64,000 nucleotides of DNA from Rhodoferax ferrireducens (GTDB lineage Bacteria > Pseudomonadota > Gammaproteobacteria > Burkholderiales > Burkholderiaceae_C): assembly GCF_003347515.1 (NCBI RefSeq), contig NZ_QEII01000315.1, forward strand, positions 62,001 through 126,000. The letters are read 5' to 3'. Of this stretch, positions 52,057 to 59,754 are shown piece by piece (position 1 is the first letter of the stretch; each line of letters opens with the position of its first letter). Under the pieces are notes generated by a model. That model was not told the DNA's origin. It did no database searches and saw nothing but the letters and a program-made list of their open reading frames with translations. The position numbers and the translations under genes are program-made.

Positions 52057-53064
52057 TTAGCACGAACGGTTTACCACCATATTGGCCAAGCCTTGCAGCG
52101 CCTGGGTATTGCGCAAACCACTCTGCGCCAGGGCCGCCAGCGCCTGCCCCAGTAACTCCTGGGCATGCGCGGCGGAGCGTTCCAGCCCCAGCAGTGAGAC
52201 ATAAGTGGGCTTGTCCTGATCGGCATCCTTGCCCGCCGTCTTGCCCAGTGTGGCAGAGTCCGCGGTCACATCCAGAATATCGTCCACCACCTGGAATGCC
52301 AGGCCAATAGCCGCGCCATAAACATTGAGTGCCGCCTGCGCCGCGGTGGACGCATCGCCGCAAGCGGCCCCCATCATCACGCTAGCCTGCAACAGGGCGC
52401 CGGTTTTGAGGCGATGCATGTCACGCAACTGGCTCTCGGTCAGGGTCGAGCCCACGCTGGCCAGGTCAATCGCCTGGCCACCGGCCATGCCGGCACTGCC
52501 GGCGGCCCGAGCCAGCAGACGGCAAAGCCGGGCCTGCCGCTGGGTCGGCATTTTTTCATCGTCAGGCGTCAACAGCTCAAACGCCAGTGCCTGCAAAGCG
52601 TCACCCGCGAGCAGGGCACTGGCCTCGCCAAATTTCACATGCACCGTCGGCTTGCCGCGGCGCAGCACATCGTTGTCCATGCACGGCATGTCGTCATGCA
52701 CCAGTGAATAGGCGTGAATCAGTTCAACGGCGCACGCGGCGCGCAGCGCCGCTTCGTTGGGAGCAGCGCGCAGGGCCGCTTCGTCGGGGGCAGCGCGGAG
52801 CGCGGCATCCTGAAGCTCGCCCATCGGTGTCTCTGCGTTCACGGCCTCCCAAGCCGCCAGCACCAGCAGCGGGCGCAGGCGCTTGCCACCGTCCAGTACC
52901 GCGTAACGCATGGCTTCCACGAGTTCGGCAGGTGCGCCATGGTCTACGCCGGCGGGTGCATCGGCGGTGACCCAGCGCTCAAGGGCATGCTCCACCCCAT
53001 CAAGATGCGCGGCGCTCCAGGCCCCCAAATCAAAGGCGACTTCGGTTGTCACTCGGGTGTCCAC
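52057..53064 (-). CDS. ispA: IspA, farnesyl diphosphate synthase, with internal 9-residue tandem repeat
   Basis: This 335-aa prenyl synthase has the first Asp-rich motif VHDDMPCMDNDVLRRG and the second FQVVDDILDVTAD, with GKRLRPLLVLAAWEA before them. It makes C15 farnesyl diphosphate. It is longer than the usual ~300 residues because of an insertion just before the first motif, built of AALRAAPDE/AALRAAPNE repeats. The start is GTG at 53064, overlapping xseB by 16 bp. The operon order xseB-ispA-dxs is common in proteobacteria. Confidence 0.94.
   Translation of the reverse strand: MDTRVTTEVAFDLGAWSAAHLDGVEHALERWVTADAPAGVDHGAPAELVEAMRYAVLDGGKRLRPLLVLAAWEAVNAETPMGELQDAALRAAPDEAALRAAPNEAALRAACAVELIHAYSLVHDDMPCMDNDVLRRGKPTVHVKFGEASALLAGDALQALAFELLTPDDEKMPTQRQARLCRLLARAAGSAGMAGGQAIDLASVGSTLTESQLRDMHRLKTGALLQASVMMGAACGDASTAAQAALNVYGAAIGLAFQVVDDILDVTADSATLGKTAGKDADQDKPTYVSLLGLERSAAHAQELLGQALAALAQSGLRNTQALQGLANMVVNRSC
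52739..52808 (-). repeat. 27-bp tandem repeat (about 2.6 units) inside ispA
   Basis: Units at 52739-52765 and 52766-52792 differ at few positions, and a partial third runs to about 52808. Each unit encodes nine residues (AALRAAPDE-like), so changes in copy number keep the frame. The insertion lies immediately before the helix that carries the first Asp-rich motif. Confidence 0.8.
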
Positions 53065-53285
53065 GTTTTGAGCGCCCCCTGATCCAGCACCTTGATCTGA
53101 CCTTCGACAGCTTCCAGCCGGTCACGACAAAATTTGAGCAATTCGGCCCCGCGCTGATACCCGCTCAGCAGTTGCTCCAGGGGCAAATCGCCCGACTCCA
53201 GCCGGGCGACCAGCTGCTCAAGCTCTTCCAGAGCGGCTTCATAACTGACCGGGGCAGCTAAAACAGGTTTGGGGGCAGTGGCCAT
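53049..53285 (-). CDS. xseB: XseB, exodeoxyribonuclease VII small subunit
   Basis: This 78-aa protein has the XseB helix pair (SYEAALEELEQLVARLESGD, LPLEQLLSGYQRGAELLKFC, then DRLEAVEGQIKVL). It binds the large subunit XseA, which is not in the window, to form the ssDNA exonuclease. It heads the xseB-ispA(-dxs) operon. Confidence 0.94.
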   Translation of the reverse strand: MATAPKPVLAAPVSYEAALEELEQLVARLESGDLPLEQLLSGYQRGAELLKFCRDRLEAVEGQIKVLDQGALKTWTPE

Positions 53286-53470
53286 AGGGCGGGAAATTCC
53301 GTGGGGCTAAAAAAACATGATTTTAGGCGCTGAGGTGTTGGGGGTGGTAAATGGGGCGGGAATACATTTGCTCACACGGCCTCAAATGGCGGCATCTCTC
53401 CATCTTCATGGCGGACCCGGCAGGTAGCCTTACAATTGTGGCCCGGCAGCTCTCGAGGTAACTGCCCTTC

Positions 53471-53494
53471 AAGCCCCTCTATGAGGGGTTTTTT
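53471..53494 (+). terminator. Intrinsic terminator in the leader of the Rieske oxygenase gene
   Basis: AAGCCCCTC (53471-53479) and GAGGGGTT (53483-53490) pair around TAT and run into TTTT to 53494. It lies only 21 bp before the GTG start at 53516. A smaller hairpin GGCAG/CTGCC (53445-53466) precedes it and TACAAT at 53431-53436 could be the -10 box. No gene ends just upstream, so this looks like an attenuator or a very short RNA. Confidence 0.7.
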
Positions 53495-53515
53495 GCATCC
53501 TATAAGGACCGAGTT

Positions 53516-54709
53516 GTGCAAAAAATGTGCAAAAACATGTCTCAAACGCTGAATGAAATGTCTGAATACCCAGAAGCCGTGGGGGTTTCAAGCAATTCAC
53601 AAAATGGCGTCACTCAACTACCAGTTTCAAGCTATTTTGACGAAGCGCGTTACCAACGCGAACTGCAAAATATTTTTCAACGCGGTCCCCGCTACGTGGG
53701 GCATGCGCTCAGTGTGCCCAATGTGGGCGACTATGCCACCTTGGCCCAAGAGGCCCAGGGGCGTGCCTTGGTGCACACGCCTACTGGCATTGAACTCATC
53801 TCCAACGTTTGCCGCCACCGCCAGGCGCTGATGCTGCAGGGTCGCGGCTCAGTCAACACCACCGCGCCAGGTACCGCCGCCGGCAACATCGTGTGCCCGC
53901 TGCACCGCTGGACCTACAGCGGCGGCGGGTCGCAGCCGGCGGGCGCGCTCCTGGGCGCCCCCCATTTTGCGCACGACCCCTGCCTGGACCTGAACAATTA
54001 CAAGCTACAAGAGTGGAACGGCCTGCTGTTTGAAGACAATGGGCGCGACATCCGCGCCGACCTGGCCGACATGGGCCCGCGCGCCGATCTGGACTTCACC
54101 GGCTTCGTGCTCGACAAGGTGGAGATGCACGAGTGCAACTACAACTGGAAGACCTTCATCGAGGTCTATCTGGAGGACTACCACGTTGGCCCGTTCCACC
54201 CCGGCCTGGGCAGCACCGTCACCTGTGATGATTTGCGCTGGGAGTTCAAGGAAAACTACTCGGTGCAAACCGTGGGCAGCGCCAAACCCGGCCCGGCCGG
54301 CAGCCCGGTGTACCAGCGCTGGCATGATGCTTTGAGCGCCTACCGCAAGGGCGAACCCACCAAACAAGGCGCCATCTGGCTCACCTATTACCCGCACATC
54401 ATGGTGGAGTGGTACCCGCATGTGCTGACCGTCTCCACGCTGCACCCCATGGGCGTGAACAAGACCATGAACATGGTCGAGTTCTATTACCCGGAAGAAA
54501 TCCAGGCCTTCGAGCGTGAGTTTGTCGAAGCCCAGCAAGCCGCCTACATGGAAACCTGCATCGAGGACGACGAGATCGGCGAGCGCATGGATGCCGGTCG
54601 CCGGGCGCTGCTGCTGCGCGGCGACAACGAAGTCGGGCCGTATCAGAGCCCGATGGAAGACGGCATGCAGCACTTTCACGACTGGTATCGCCGCCAGCTC
54701 CAGCGCTAA
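53516..54709 (+). CDS. Rieske-type ring-hydroxylating oxygenase alpha-subunit-like protein
   Basis: This 397-aa protein has the Rieske ligands in SNVCRHRQALML (about residue 99) and VCPLHRWTYSGGG (about 128). The mononuclear iron site is in EVYLEDYHVGPFHPGLG, with a further acidic ligand near the C-terminus. Such enzymes hydroxylate or demethylate aromatic or quaternary amine substrates using electrons from a reductase; none is encoded nearby. The GTG at 53516 has AAGGA 7 bp upstream; ATG codons at 53525 and 53537 are alternatives. Confidence 0.9.
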   Translation: MQKMCKNMSQTLNEMSEYPEAVGVSSNSQNGVTQLPVSSYFDEARYQRELQNIFQRGPRYVGHALSVPNVGDYATLAQEAQGRALVHTPTGIELISNVCRHRQALMLQGRGSVNTTAPGTAAGNIVCPLHRWTYSGGGSQPAGALLGAPHFAHDPCLDLNNYKLQEWNGLLFEDNGRDIRADLADMGPRADLDFTGFVLDKVEMHECNYNWKTFIEVYLEDYHVGPFHPGLGSTVTCDDLRWEFKENYSVQTVGSAKPGPAGSPVYQRWHDALSAYRKGEPTKQGAIWLTYYPHIMVEWYPHVLTVSTLHPMGVNKTMNMVEFYYPEEIQAFEREFVEAQQAAYMETCIEDDEIGERMDAGRRALLLRGDNEVGPYQSPMEDGMQHFHDWYRRQLQR

Positions 54710-54714
54710 CCTGC

Positions 54715-55602
54715 ATGCAAGCACTATGGATGGTCTTGGCCTCGTTCTTCTTTGCCACCATGGCGGTGGGCATCAAGATAGCAGCCGGCAGTTTCAACAC
54801 CTTCGAGCTGGTGTTTTACCGCGGCGTCGTGAGCATCATTTTCATGGGCATGGTCATGCGCGCACGCGGCACACCACTGGGCACGCCAGTGCCCATGATG
54901 CATGCCTGGCGCAGCCTGATCGGCGTGCTGTCTCTGGGCTCGTGGTTCTATGCCATAGCCCATTTGCCGCTGGCCACCGCCATGACGCTGAACTACATGA
55001 GTGGTGTCTGGATTGCTGCCTTCATTGTGGGCGGTGCCGTGCTGTACGGCCACGCCGAGCGCCAAGGCCCGCTGATGGCCACGGTGCTGGCCGGTTTTGC
55101 CGGCGTGGTGATGATGCTGCGGCCCACGCTGGACCAGAATCAGCTGTTCGCCGGACTGATTGGCCTGCTCTCGGGCATGGGCGCCGCGCTGGCTTACATG
55201 CAAGTCACGGCCTTGGGCAAAATGGGCGAGCCCGAGGGGCGCACCGTGTTTTATTTTTCGGTCGGCTCCGCCGTTGCCGGTCTGATTGGCATCCTGTTCA
55301 CCGGCCTGACGCCCTGGTCGGCGGTGAGCTGGCAGGCCGCCACCTGGCTGGTGCCGATTGGCGTGCTGGCGTCCCTGGGCCAGTGGTGCATGACGCGCGC
55401 CTACAGCCGGGGCTCGACCCTGCTGGTGGCCAATTTGCAGTATTCCGGCATTGTGATGGCGGCTTTCTACAGCCTGGTACTGTTCGGCGACCAGATCCCC
55501 CTGATCGGCTGGGCCGGCATGGCGCTGATCGTGGCCAGCGGCCTGGCCGCCACCGTGCTGCGCATGCGCACCCTCCCCAATACCCCGGCGGAAGAGCACT
55601 GA
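54715..55602 (+). CDS. EamA/DMT-family transporter
   Basis: This 295-aa membrane protein has about ten helices in two EamA repeats (MQALWMVLASFFFATMAVGI and LIGILFTGLTPWSAVSWQAA begin the halves). DMT proteins usually export metabolites. It starts 5 bp after the Rieske gene stop, so the two are likely co-transcribed. The substrate is unknown. Confidence 0.9.
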   Translation: MQALWMVLASFFFATMAVGIKIAAGSFNTFELVFYRGVVSIIFMGMVMRARGTPLGTPVPMMHAWRSLIGVLSLGSWFYAIAHLPLATAMTLNYMSGVWIAAFIVGGAVLYGHAERQGPLMATVLAGFAGVVMMLRPTLDQNQLFAGLIGLLSGMGAALAYMQVTALGKMGEPEGRTVFYFSVGSAVAGLIGILFTGLTPWSAVSWQAATWLVPIGVLASLGQWCMTRAYSRGSTLLVANLQYSGIVMAAFYSLVLFGDQIPLIGWAGMALIVASGLAATVLRMRTLPNTPAEEH

Positions 55603-55648
55603 CCCGCTACATCATTTAAACCGGCCACACTGGAAGGAAACCTGCCTC

Positions 55649-56542
55649 ATGTACACGACCCTGATCTCCGCCCAGCAACTTCAAACCCTGCTGAAAGGCG
55701 GCCAGCCCTGCATGGTGTTCGACTGCAGTTTCGAGCTAATGCAGCCCGGCGCAGGCGACCAGCAATACCAGCAGGCGCACATTCCCGGCGCGGTGCGTGC
55801 CGACCTGGACCGCCATCTGAGCGCGGCCAAGTCTGCACCTGACGCCGCCTCCGGCGGCCGTCACCCCCTGCCCTCACGCGAGACCTTTGCCGCCTGGCTT
55901 GGCAGCGTTGGCTTTAGCAACGCCATGCAGGCCGTGGTGTACGACCGGCAAGGCGCCAACTATTGCGGGCGCCTGTGGTGGATGCTCAAATGGGCCGGCC
56001 ATGAAGCCGTGGCGGTGCTTGATGGGGGATTGCAGGCCTGGCAGGCGAATGGTGGCGAAACACAAAGCAGCCCGGACGGTTCGCCGGTGAGCGCGGATTC
56101 TCAGCACAACACGGGAATTTCAGCATCAAATTACACGCTAGCCCCCGCCAAAACTGCGCTGATAGCTACTGAAACAATAGCAAACCAGTTGGGACGCCCC
56201 ACGCTCAACCTCATCGACGCCCGTGGCGCACCGCGTTTTCGGGGCGAGGTAGAGCCTTTGGACCCGGTGGCAGGGCATATCCCCGGAGCGCTGAATCGTC
56301 CGTTCAACCTGAATCTGGATGCCGAAGGCAAATTCAAGCCAGCGCCGGTATTGCGGGCTGAGTTTGAAGCCCTGCTCGCCGGACGCGACCCGGCCACGGT
56401 GGTGCACCACTGCGGCAGTGGCGTCAGCGCCGTGCCCAACCTCATCGCCATGGAAGTGGCCGGCCTGGGCCGCTCCGCCCTGTATGCCGGCAGCTGGAGC
56501 GAATGGTGCAGCGACCCGAAGCGGCCCGCAGCCCAAGGCTGA
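55649..56542 (+). CDS. sseA: 3-mercaptopyruvate/thiosulfate sulfurtransferase
   Basis: This 297-aa protein has two rhodanese domains. The catalytic loop in the second is HHCGSGVSAVPNL, and CGSGV is typical of mercaptopyruvate sulfurtransferases. The first domain has RQGANYCGRLWWMLKWAGHE. An in-frame segment between the domains (about residues 160-178, YTLAPAKTALIATETIANQ) is encoded by a copy of the dispersed repeat. The gene stands between a DMT transporter and the convergent ZIP gene. Confidence 0.92.
   Translation: MYTTLISAQQLQTLLKGGQPCMVFDCSFELMQPGAGDQQYQQAHIPGAVRADLDRHLSAAKSAPDAASGGRHPLPSRETFAAWLGSVGFSNAMQAVVYDRQGANYCGRLWWMLKWAGHEAVAVLDGGLQAWQANGGETQSSPDGSPVSADSQHNTGISASNYTLAPAKTALIATETIANQLGRPTLNLIDARGAPRFRGEVEPLDPVAGHIPGALNRPFNLNLDAEGKFKPAPVLRAEFEALLAGRDPATVVHHCGSGVSAVPNLIAMEVAGLGRSALYAGSWSEWCSDPKRPAAQG
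56128..56181 (-). repeat. Dispersed ~55-bp repeat, copy 6, inside the sulfurtransferase gene
   Basis: On the plus strand it reads TACACGCTAGCCCCCGCCAA, then GCGCTGATAGCTACTGAAAC and AATAGC. It runs in reverse orientation and is translated in frame as the linker between the two rhodanese domains. Confidence 0.7.
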
Positions 56543-56559
56543 ATCGGATCGGCGCTGAC

Positions 56560-57357
56560 TCAGCGCCCGTGCGCCAGACCGCTCACCCACGTCACCAGTC
56601 CAATACCGACCAGCAGCCAGGCGATCTGTGCGGCGGTCTCCCGCGCTGACAGACGTTTCTGCAATTGGGGGATCAAATCCGCCAGGGCCACATAGACAAA
56701 ACTGCTGCTGGCCACGACCAAAAAGTAGGGCAGATAGTCCTGCAACTGCTCCACCAGCCAGTAGCCCACCAGCCCACCCAGGGCGGTGACGGCCCCCGCC
56801 AGCGACACTTTGATCAGCGCTGCCCGCCGGGTGCCGGAGACCGTGCGCAACACCATCAGGTCACCCATGTGGTGCGGCACCTCGTGCGCCAGCACCGCCA
56901 GCGACGCGATCACGCCCAAGCGCATGTCCGCCACAAAAGCCGAGGCGATCAGCACCCCATCACCAAAACAATGCACGCTGTCGCCCGTCAGCACCGCCCA
57001 GGTGCCGGCCTTGGGACCATGGTCGTGACTGTGCGGCGGCCCGGCATGCGCGTGTGCATGCTCAGGCGGCAATTCGTGGTGATGCTCATGCCCGTGGTGC
57101 CACAGTTCGGCTTTATCGAGCAAGAAAAAGAAGACCAGGCCCACCAGCAGGGTCATGAACAGATCATGCGCACTGGCCTGGCTCTCGAACGCCTCGGGCA
57201 GCAAATGCATGAAAGCCGTGGCCAGCAAGGCGCCTGCGGCCAGGCTGAGCATATGTTGGGTGTATCGTGACAGCACGCCAAAGCTCAACAGCGCTGCCAG
57301 CCATACGCTGCCGATACCGGCCGCCAGGGTTCCCAACACAATTGCTATTAATATCAT
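56560..57357 (-). CDS. ZIP-family metal transporter
   Basis: This 265-aa protein has about eight helices and ZIP motifs: the His-rich loop HGHEHHHELPPEHAHAHAGP between helices 3 and 4, HCFGDGVLIASAF and HEVPHHMGDLMVL with metal-site histidines in helices 4 and 5. It probably imports zinc or another divalent ion. The N-terminus MILIAIVLG is encoded by the end of a dispersed-repeat copy, and the start codon lies within it. Confidence 0.92.
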   Translation of the reverse strand: MILIAIVLGTLAAGIGSVWLAALLSFGVLSRYTQHMLSLAAGALLATAFMHLLPEAFESQASAHDLFMTLLVGLVFFFLLDKAELWHHGHEHHHELPPEHAHAHAGPPHSHDHGPKAGTWAVLTGDSVHCFGDGVLIASAFVADMRLGVIASLAVLAHEVPHHMGDLMVLRTVSGTRRAALIKVSLAGAVTALGGLVGYWLVEQLQDYLPYFLVVASSSFVYVALADLIPQLQKRLSARETAAQIAWLLVGIGLVTWVSGLAHGR

Positions 57358-57397
57358 AGCTAGTAACGCTTTCTTAATAAGGGCCAGAGGCTATTTT
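57344..57397 (+). repeat. Dispersed ~55-bp repeat, copy 7, containing the ZIP gene start codon
   Basis: It reads GCTATTAATATCATAGCTAG, then TTCTTAATAAGGGCCAGAGG and CTATTTT. On the minus strand the ZIP ATG (57355-57357) and first codons lie in the 5' arm, so any Shine-Dalgarno would also be repeat-derived; none is obvious. Confidence 0.75.
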
Positions 57398-57586
57398 GTC
57401 ACCAGAATCAGGGCTTTCAGCGAAGTCGGGCATGGACTTGCCGTTTATCGTGGCAACGGTGTGTCAAGGCGGCATCGATAGCCTGGGAACGGCGCTAGTT
57501 TGACCCATGAAGGCGAACTTGAACTTATTCCCTTGACAAATAGCATGATGCGAGAATCTGGACTGACCGGATAATTCATTTTCCAT

Positions 57587-58786
57587 GTGTCATCGATGAG
57601 ATCCTCACGCAACTCTGACAAGTCCCCATGGCTGGTTTTGCTGGCTCTGGTGGCGCTCGTATCGGAAACGTTGGCTTGGTGGTGGGCCTCCCAGACGCCG
57701 GACGGTGGCTCGCGACAGGGACCGGTCTTGCTCGGACTGACCGGCGCGCTCTGTGCGCTGGCCGCATCCGTCTTGCTGTGGCGGCAAACCTCGGTTGCCC
57801 GGCGTACCGCGCGCCAGGCGCGCCAGTTGCTGGCCTCCAGCCTGGATACGCTGGATGTGGGCCTGGAGATCTGGGACGCGCAGGACCGGCTGATGCTTTA
57901 CAACAAAAAAATCAACCAGATGCGTGTTGATTTCCATACGCCGGCCGACATCGGAAAAACCTTTGAAGCCTTGGTACACGCGAAGTTGAAACGCCATCTG
58001 ATCCCGGCGGCCGTCGGACGCGAAAAAGAATGGCTGGCCCAGCGTCTTGCATCGCGTGGAACGCATACGGAGCCGCAACTGAAGGAGCTGGCCGGCAATC
58101 AGTGGGTCAACACCTACGAAACCCGAACACCAGAGGGATACCTTGTGGCCTCCTGGGTTGACGTCACGGAACTGGTGCGCAAAGGCAAAATGCTGGAGGC
58201 CAGCAACCAGCGCCTGGCCCAACAGTCGAGCATGGACGAATTGACCGGTCTGGCCAACCGCCGGCGCTTTGATGAAGCCCTGGCCACCGAATGGCAGCGC
58301 GCCGCCCGCAGCATCACGCCCTTGAGCCTTTTGATGGTCGATATCGATCACTTCAAGCAGTACAACGACAACTATGGCCATGTGGCGGGCGACGAATGCC
58401 TGCGACGGGTGGCTGCGGTTCTGGACAATTGCGTGCGCCGAGCCGGCGAAATGGCTGCGCGCTATGGCGGCGAGGAATTCGTCATGTTGCTGCCCGGCGC
58501 CGACATGGCGCATGCTTGCGAAACCGCCCAGAAATGCCTGGATCTGATGCGACAAGAGGCCGTTCCACATATCGCCTCGGAGACCTCCGCCCAGGTCACA
58601 TTCAGCATTGGCGTGGCGTGCCTGCTGCCAGACGCCACGCTGGACCCCACCATCATGGTCAACGCAGCGGACACCGCCATGTACCGCGCCAAGTCGGGCG
58701 GGCGGGCGCGCTACGAATTGGCCGACCAGGCCGACTGGGACATCGACAAAGACACGCCCCGAACCCGGCCCAGCCCCCTGGCCTGA
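57587..58786 (+). CDS. GGDEF-domain diguanylate cyclase with two N-terminal membrane helices and a PAS-like domain
   Basis: This 399-aa protein has two hydrophobic helices near the N-terminus (PWLVLLALVALVSETLAWWW and GLTGALCALAASVLLW), then a PAS-like domain (about 80-205, DVGLEIWDAQDRLMLYNKKI). A GGDEF domain follows (SMDELTGLANRRRFDEAL, active site ARYGGEEFVMLLPGA near 294). GGEEF is a fully active form. No RxxD inhibitory site is evident before it. The start is GTG 57587 or ATG 57596. Confidence 0.92.
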   Translation: MSSMRSSRNSDKSPWLVLLALVALVSETLAWWWASQTPDGGSRQGPVLLGLTGALCALAASVLLWRQTSVARRTARQARQLLASSLDTLDVGLEIWDAQDRLMLYNKKINQMRVDFHTPADIGKTFEALVHAKLKRHLIPAAVGREKEWLAQRLASRGTHTEPQLKELAGNQWVNTYETRTPEGYLVASWVDVTELVRKGKMLEASNQRLAQQSSMDELTGLANRRRFDEALATEWQRAARSITPLSLLMVDIDHFKQYNDNYGHVAGDECLRRVAAVLDNCVRRAGEMAARYGGEEFVMLLPGADMAHACETAQKCLDLMRQEAVPHIASETSAQVTFSIGVACLLPDATLDPTIMVNAADTAMYRAKSGGRARYELADQADWDIDKDTPRTRPSPLA

Positions 58787-58792
58787 GCAGGG

Positions 58793-59689
58793 TCAGGCCA
58801 CCCCATTCGCCTTAAACCATGCCAGGCAGCGCGTCCAGCCGTCTTCTGCGGGGCCCTGGCGGAAGCTGGGCCGATAGTCGGCGTGAAAGGCATGCGGAGT
58901 GTCGGGGTACACCACAAACTGCGCCGCTTTGGAAGCCGTGGTACCGGCAGCCAATGCTGTTTTCATCTTGTCCAGCGTGTCCAGCGGAATGCCGCCGTCG
59001 CTTCCGCCGTACAGCCCAAGGACGGGGGCGCGCATCACACCGGCCAGATCAATCGGGTTCTTCGGTGTGAGTTCGACGTTCGCACCCACCAGTCGGCCAT
59101 ACCAGGCCACCGCCGCCTTGACGGGGCCTTGAGCCGCGTACAACCAGGTGATGCGTCCGCCCCAGCAAAAGCCGGTGATCGCCACTTTGCTCAAGTCGCC
59201 GCCATGGGCCCCCGCCCATTTGACCGCCCCATCCAGGTCGGCCATAACTTGGGCGTCGGGCACCTTGGCCACCACCTCGGCCATCAGTTTGGCCATTTCA
59301 GCGTAGGCAGCTGGGTCGCCCTGGCGGGCGTACAGCTCGGGCGCAATGGCCAGGTAACCGGCTTTGGCAAAGCGGCGGCAGGTGTCGGCGATGTACTCGT
59401 GCACACCAAATATTTCTTGCACGACCAGCACCACCGGCAAGCTGGTTTTACCGGCTGGCGCGGCGTAGTAAGCCGGCACCTTGAAGCCGTTGACTTCAAA
59501 GGTGATCTCACCGGTTTTCAGGCCTTCTGAGGCGGTCTTGATGGCGGTTTGCGCCATGATGGGCATCGCCGTTGCGGCATATCCCACGCCGAGTGCGGCT
59601 TTCAGCGCGGTGCGGCGGGTCGCGCCGTGTTCGGTGCTTTGCCCGGGGAGCAGGGAATCAAACTCGGATTTCTGGCCGCTGTTCAACAT
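58793..59689 (-). CDS. Dienelactone hydrolase family protein with twin-arginine-like signal
   Basis: This 298-aa alpha/beta hydrolase has the nucleophile Cys in ITGFCWGGRITWLYA and a catalytic His in DTPHAFHADY. The QEIFGVHEYIADTC region is typical of dienelactone hydrolases. The N-terminus has GATRRTALKAALGVGYAATA, a twin-arginine-like signal, which suggests a periplasmic enzyme. The frame to 59860 is longer, but MLNSGQKSEFDSL at 59689 follows AAAGGAAA. It lies 65 bp after polA. Confidence 0.9.
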   Translation of the reverse strand: MLNSGQKSEFDSLLPGQSTEHGATRRTALKAALGVGYAATAMPIMAQTAIKTASEGLKTGEITFEVNGFKVPAYYAAPAGKTSLPVVLVVQEIFGVHEYIADTCRRFAKAGYLAIAPELYARQGDPAAYAEMAKLMAEVVAKVPDAQVMADLDGAVKWAGAHGGDLSKVAITGFCWGGRITWLYAAQGPVKAAVAWYGRLVGANVELTPKNPIDLAGVMRAPVLGLYGGSDGGIPLDTLDKMKTALAAGTTASKAAQFVVYPDTPHAFHADYRPSFRQGPAEDGWTRCLAWFKANGVA

Positions 59690-59754
59690 GAAAGTTTCCT
59701 TTGGAAGGTGGGTTGAAGCAAACCGGCCTAGTCTAGGCCACGCCGCCAGCCCGC

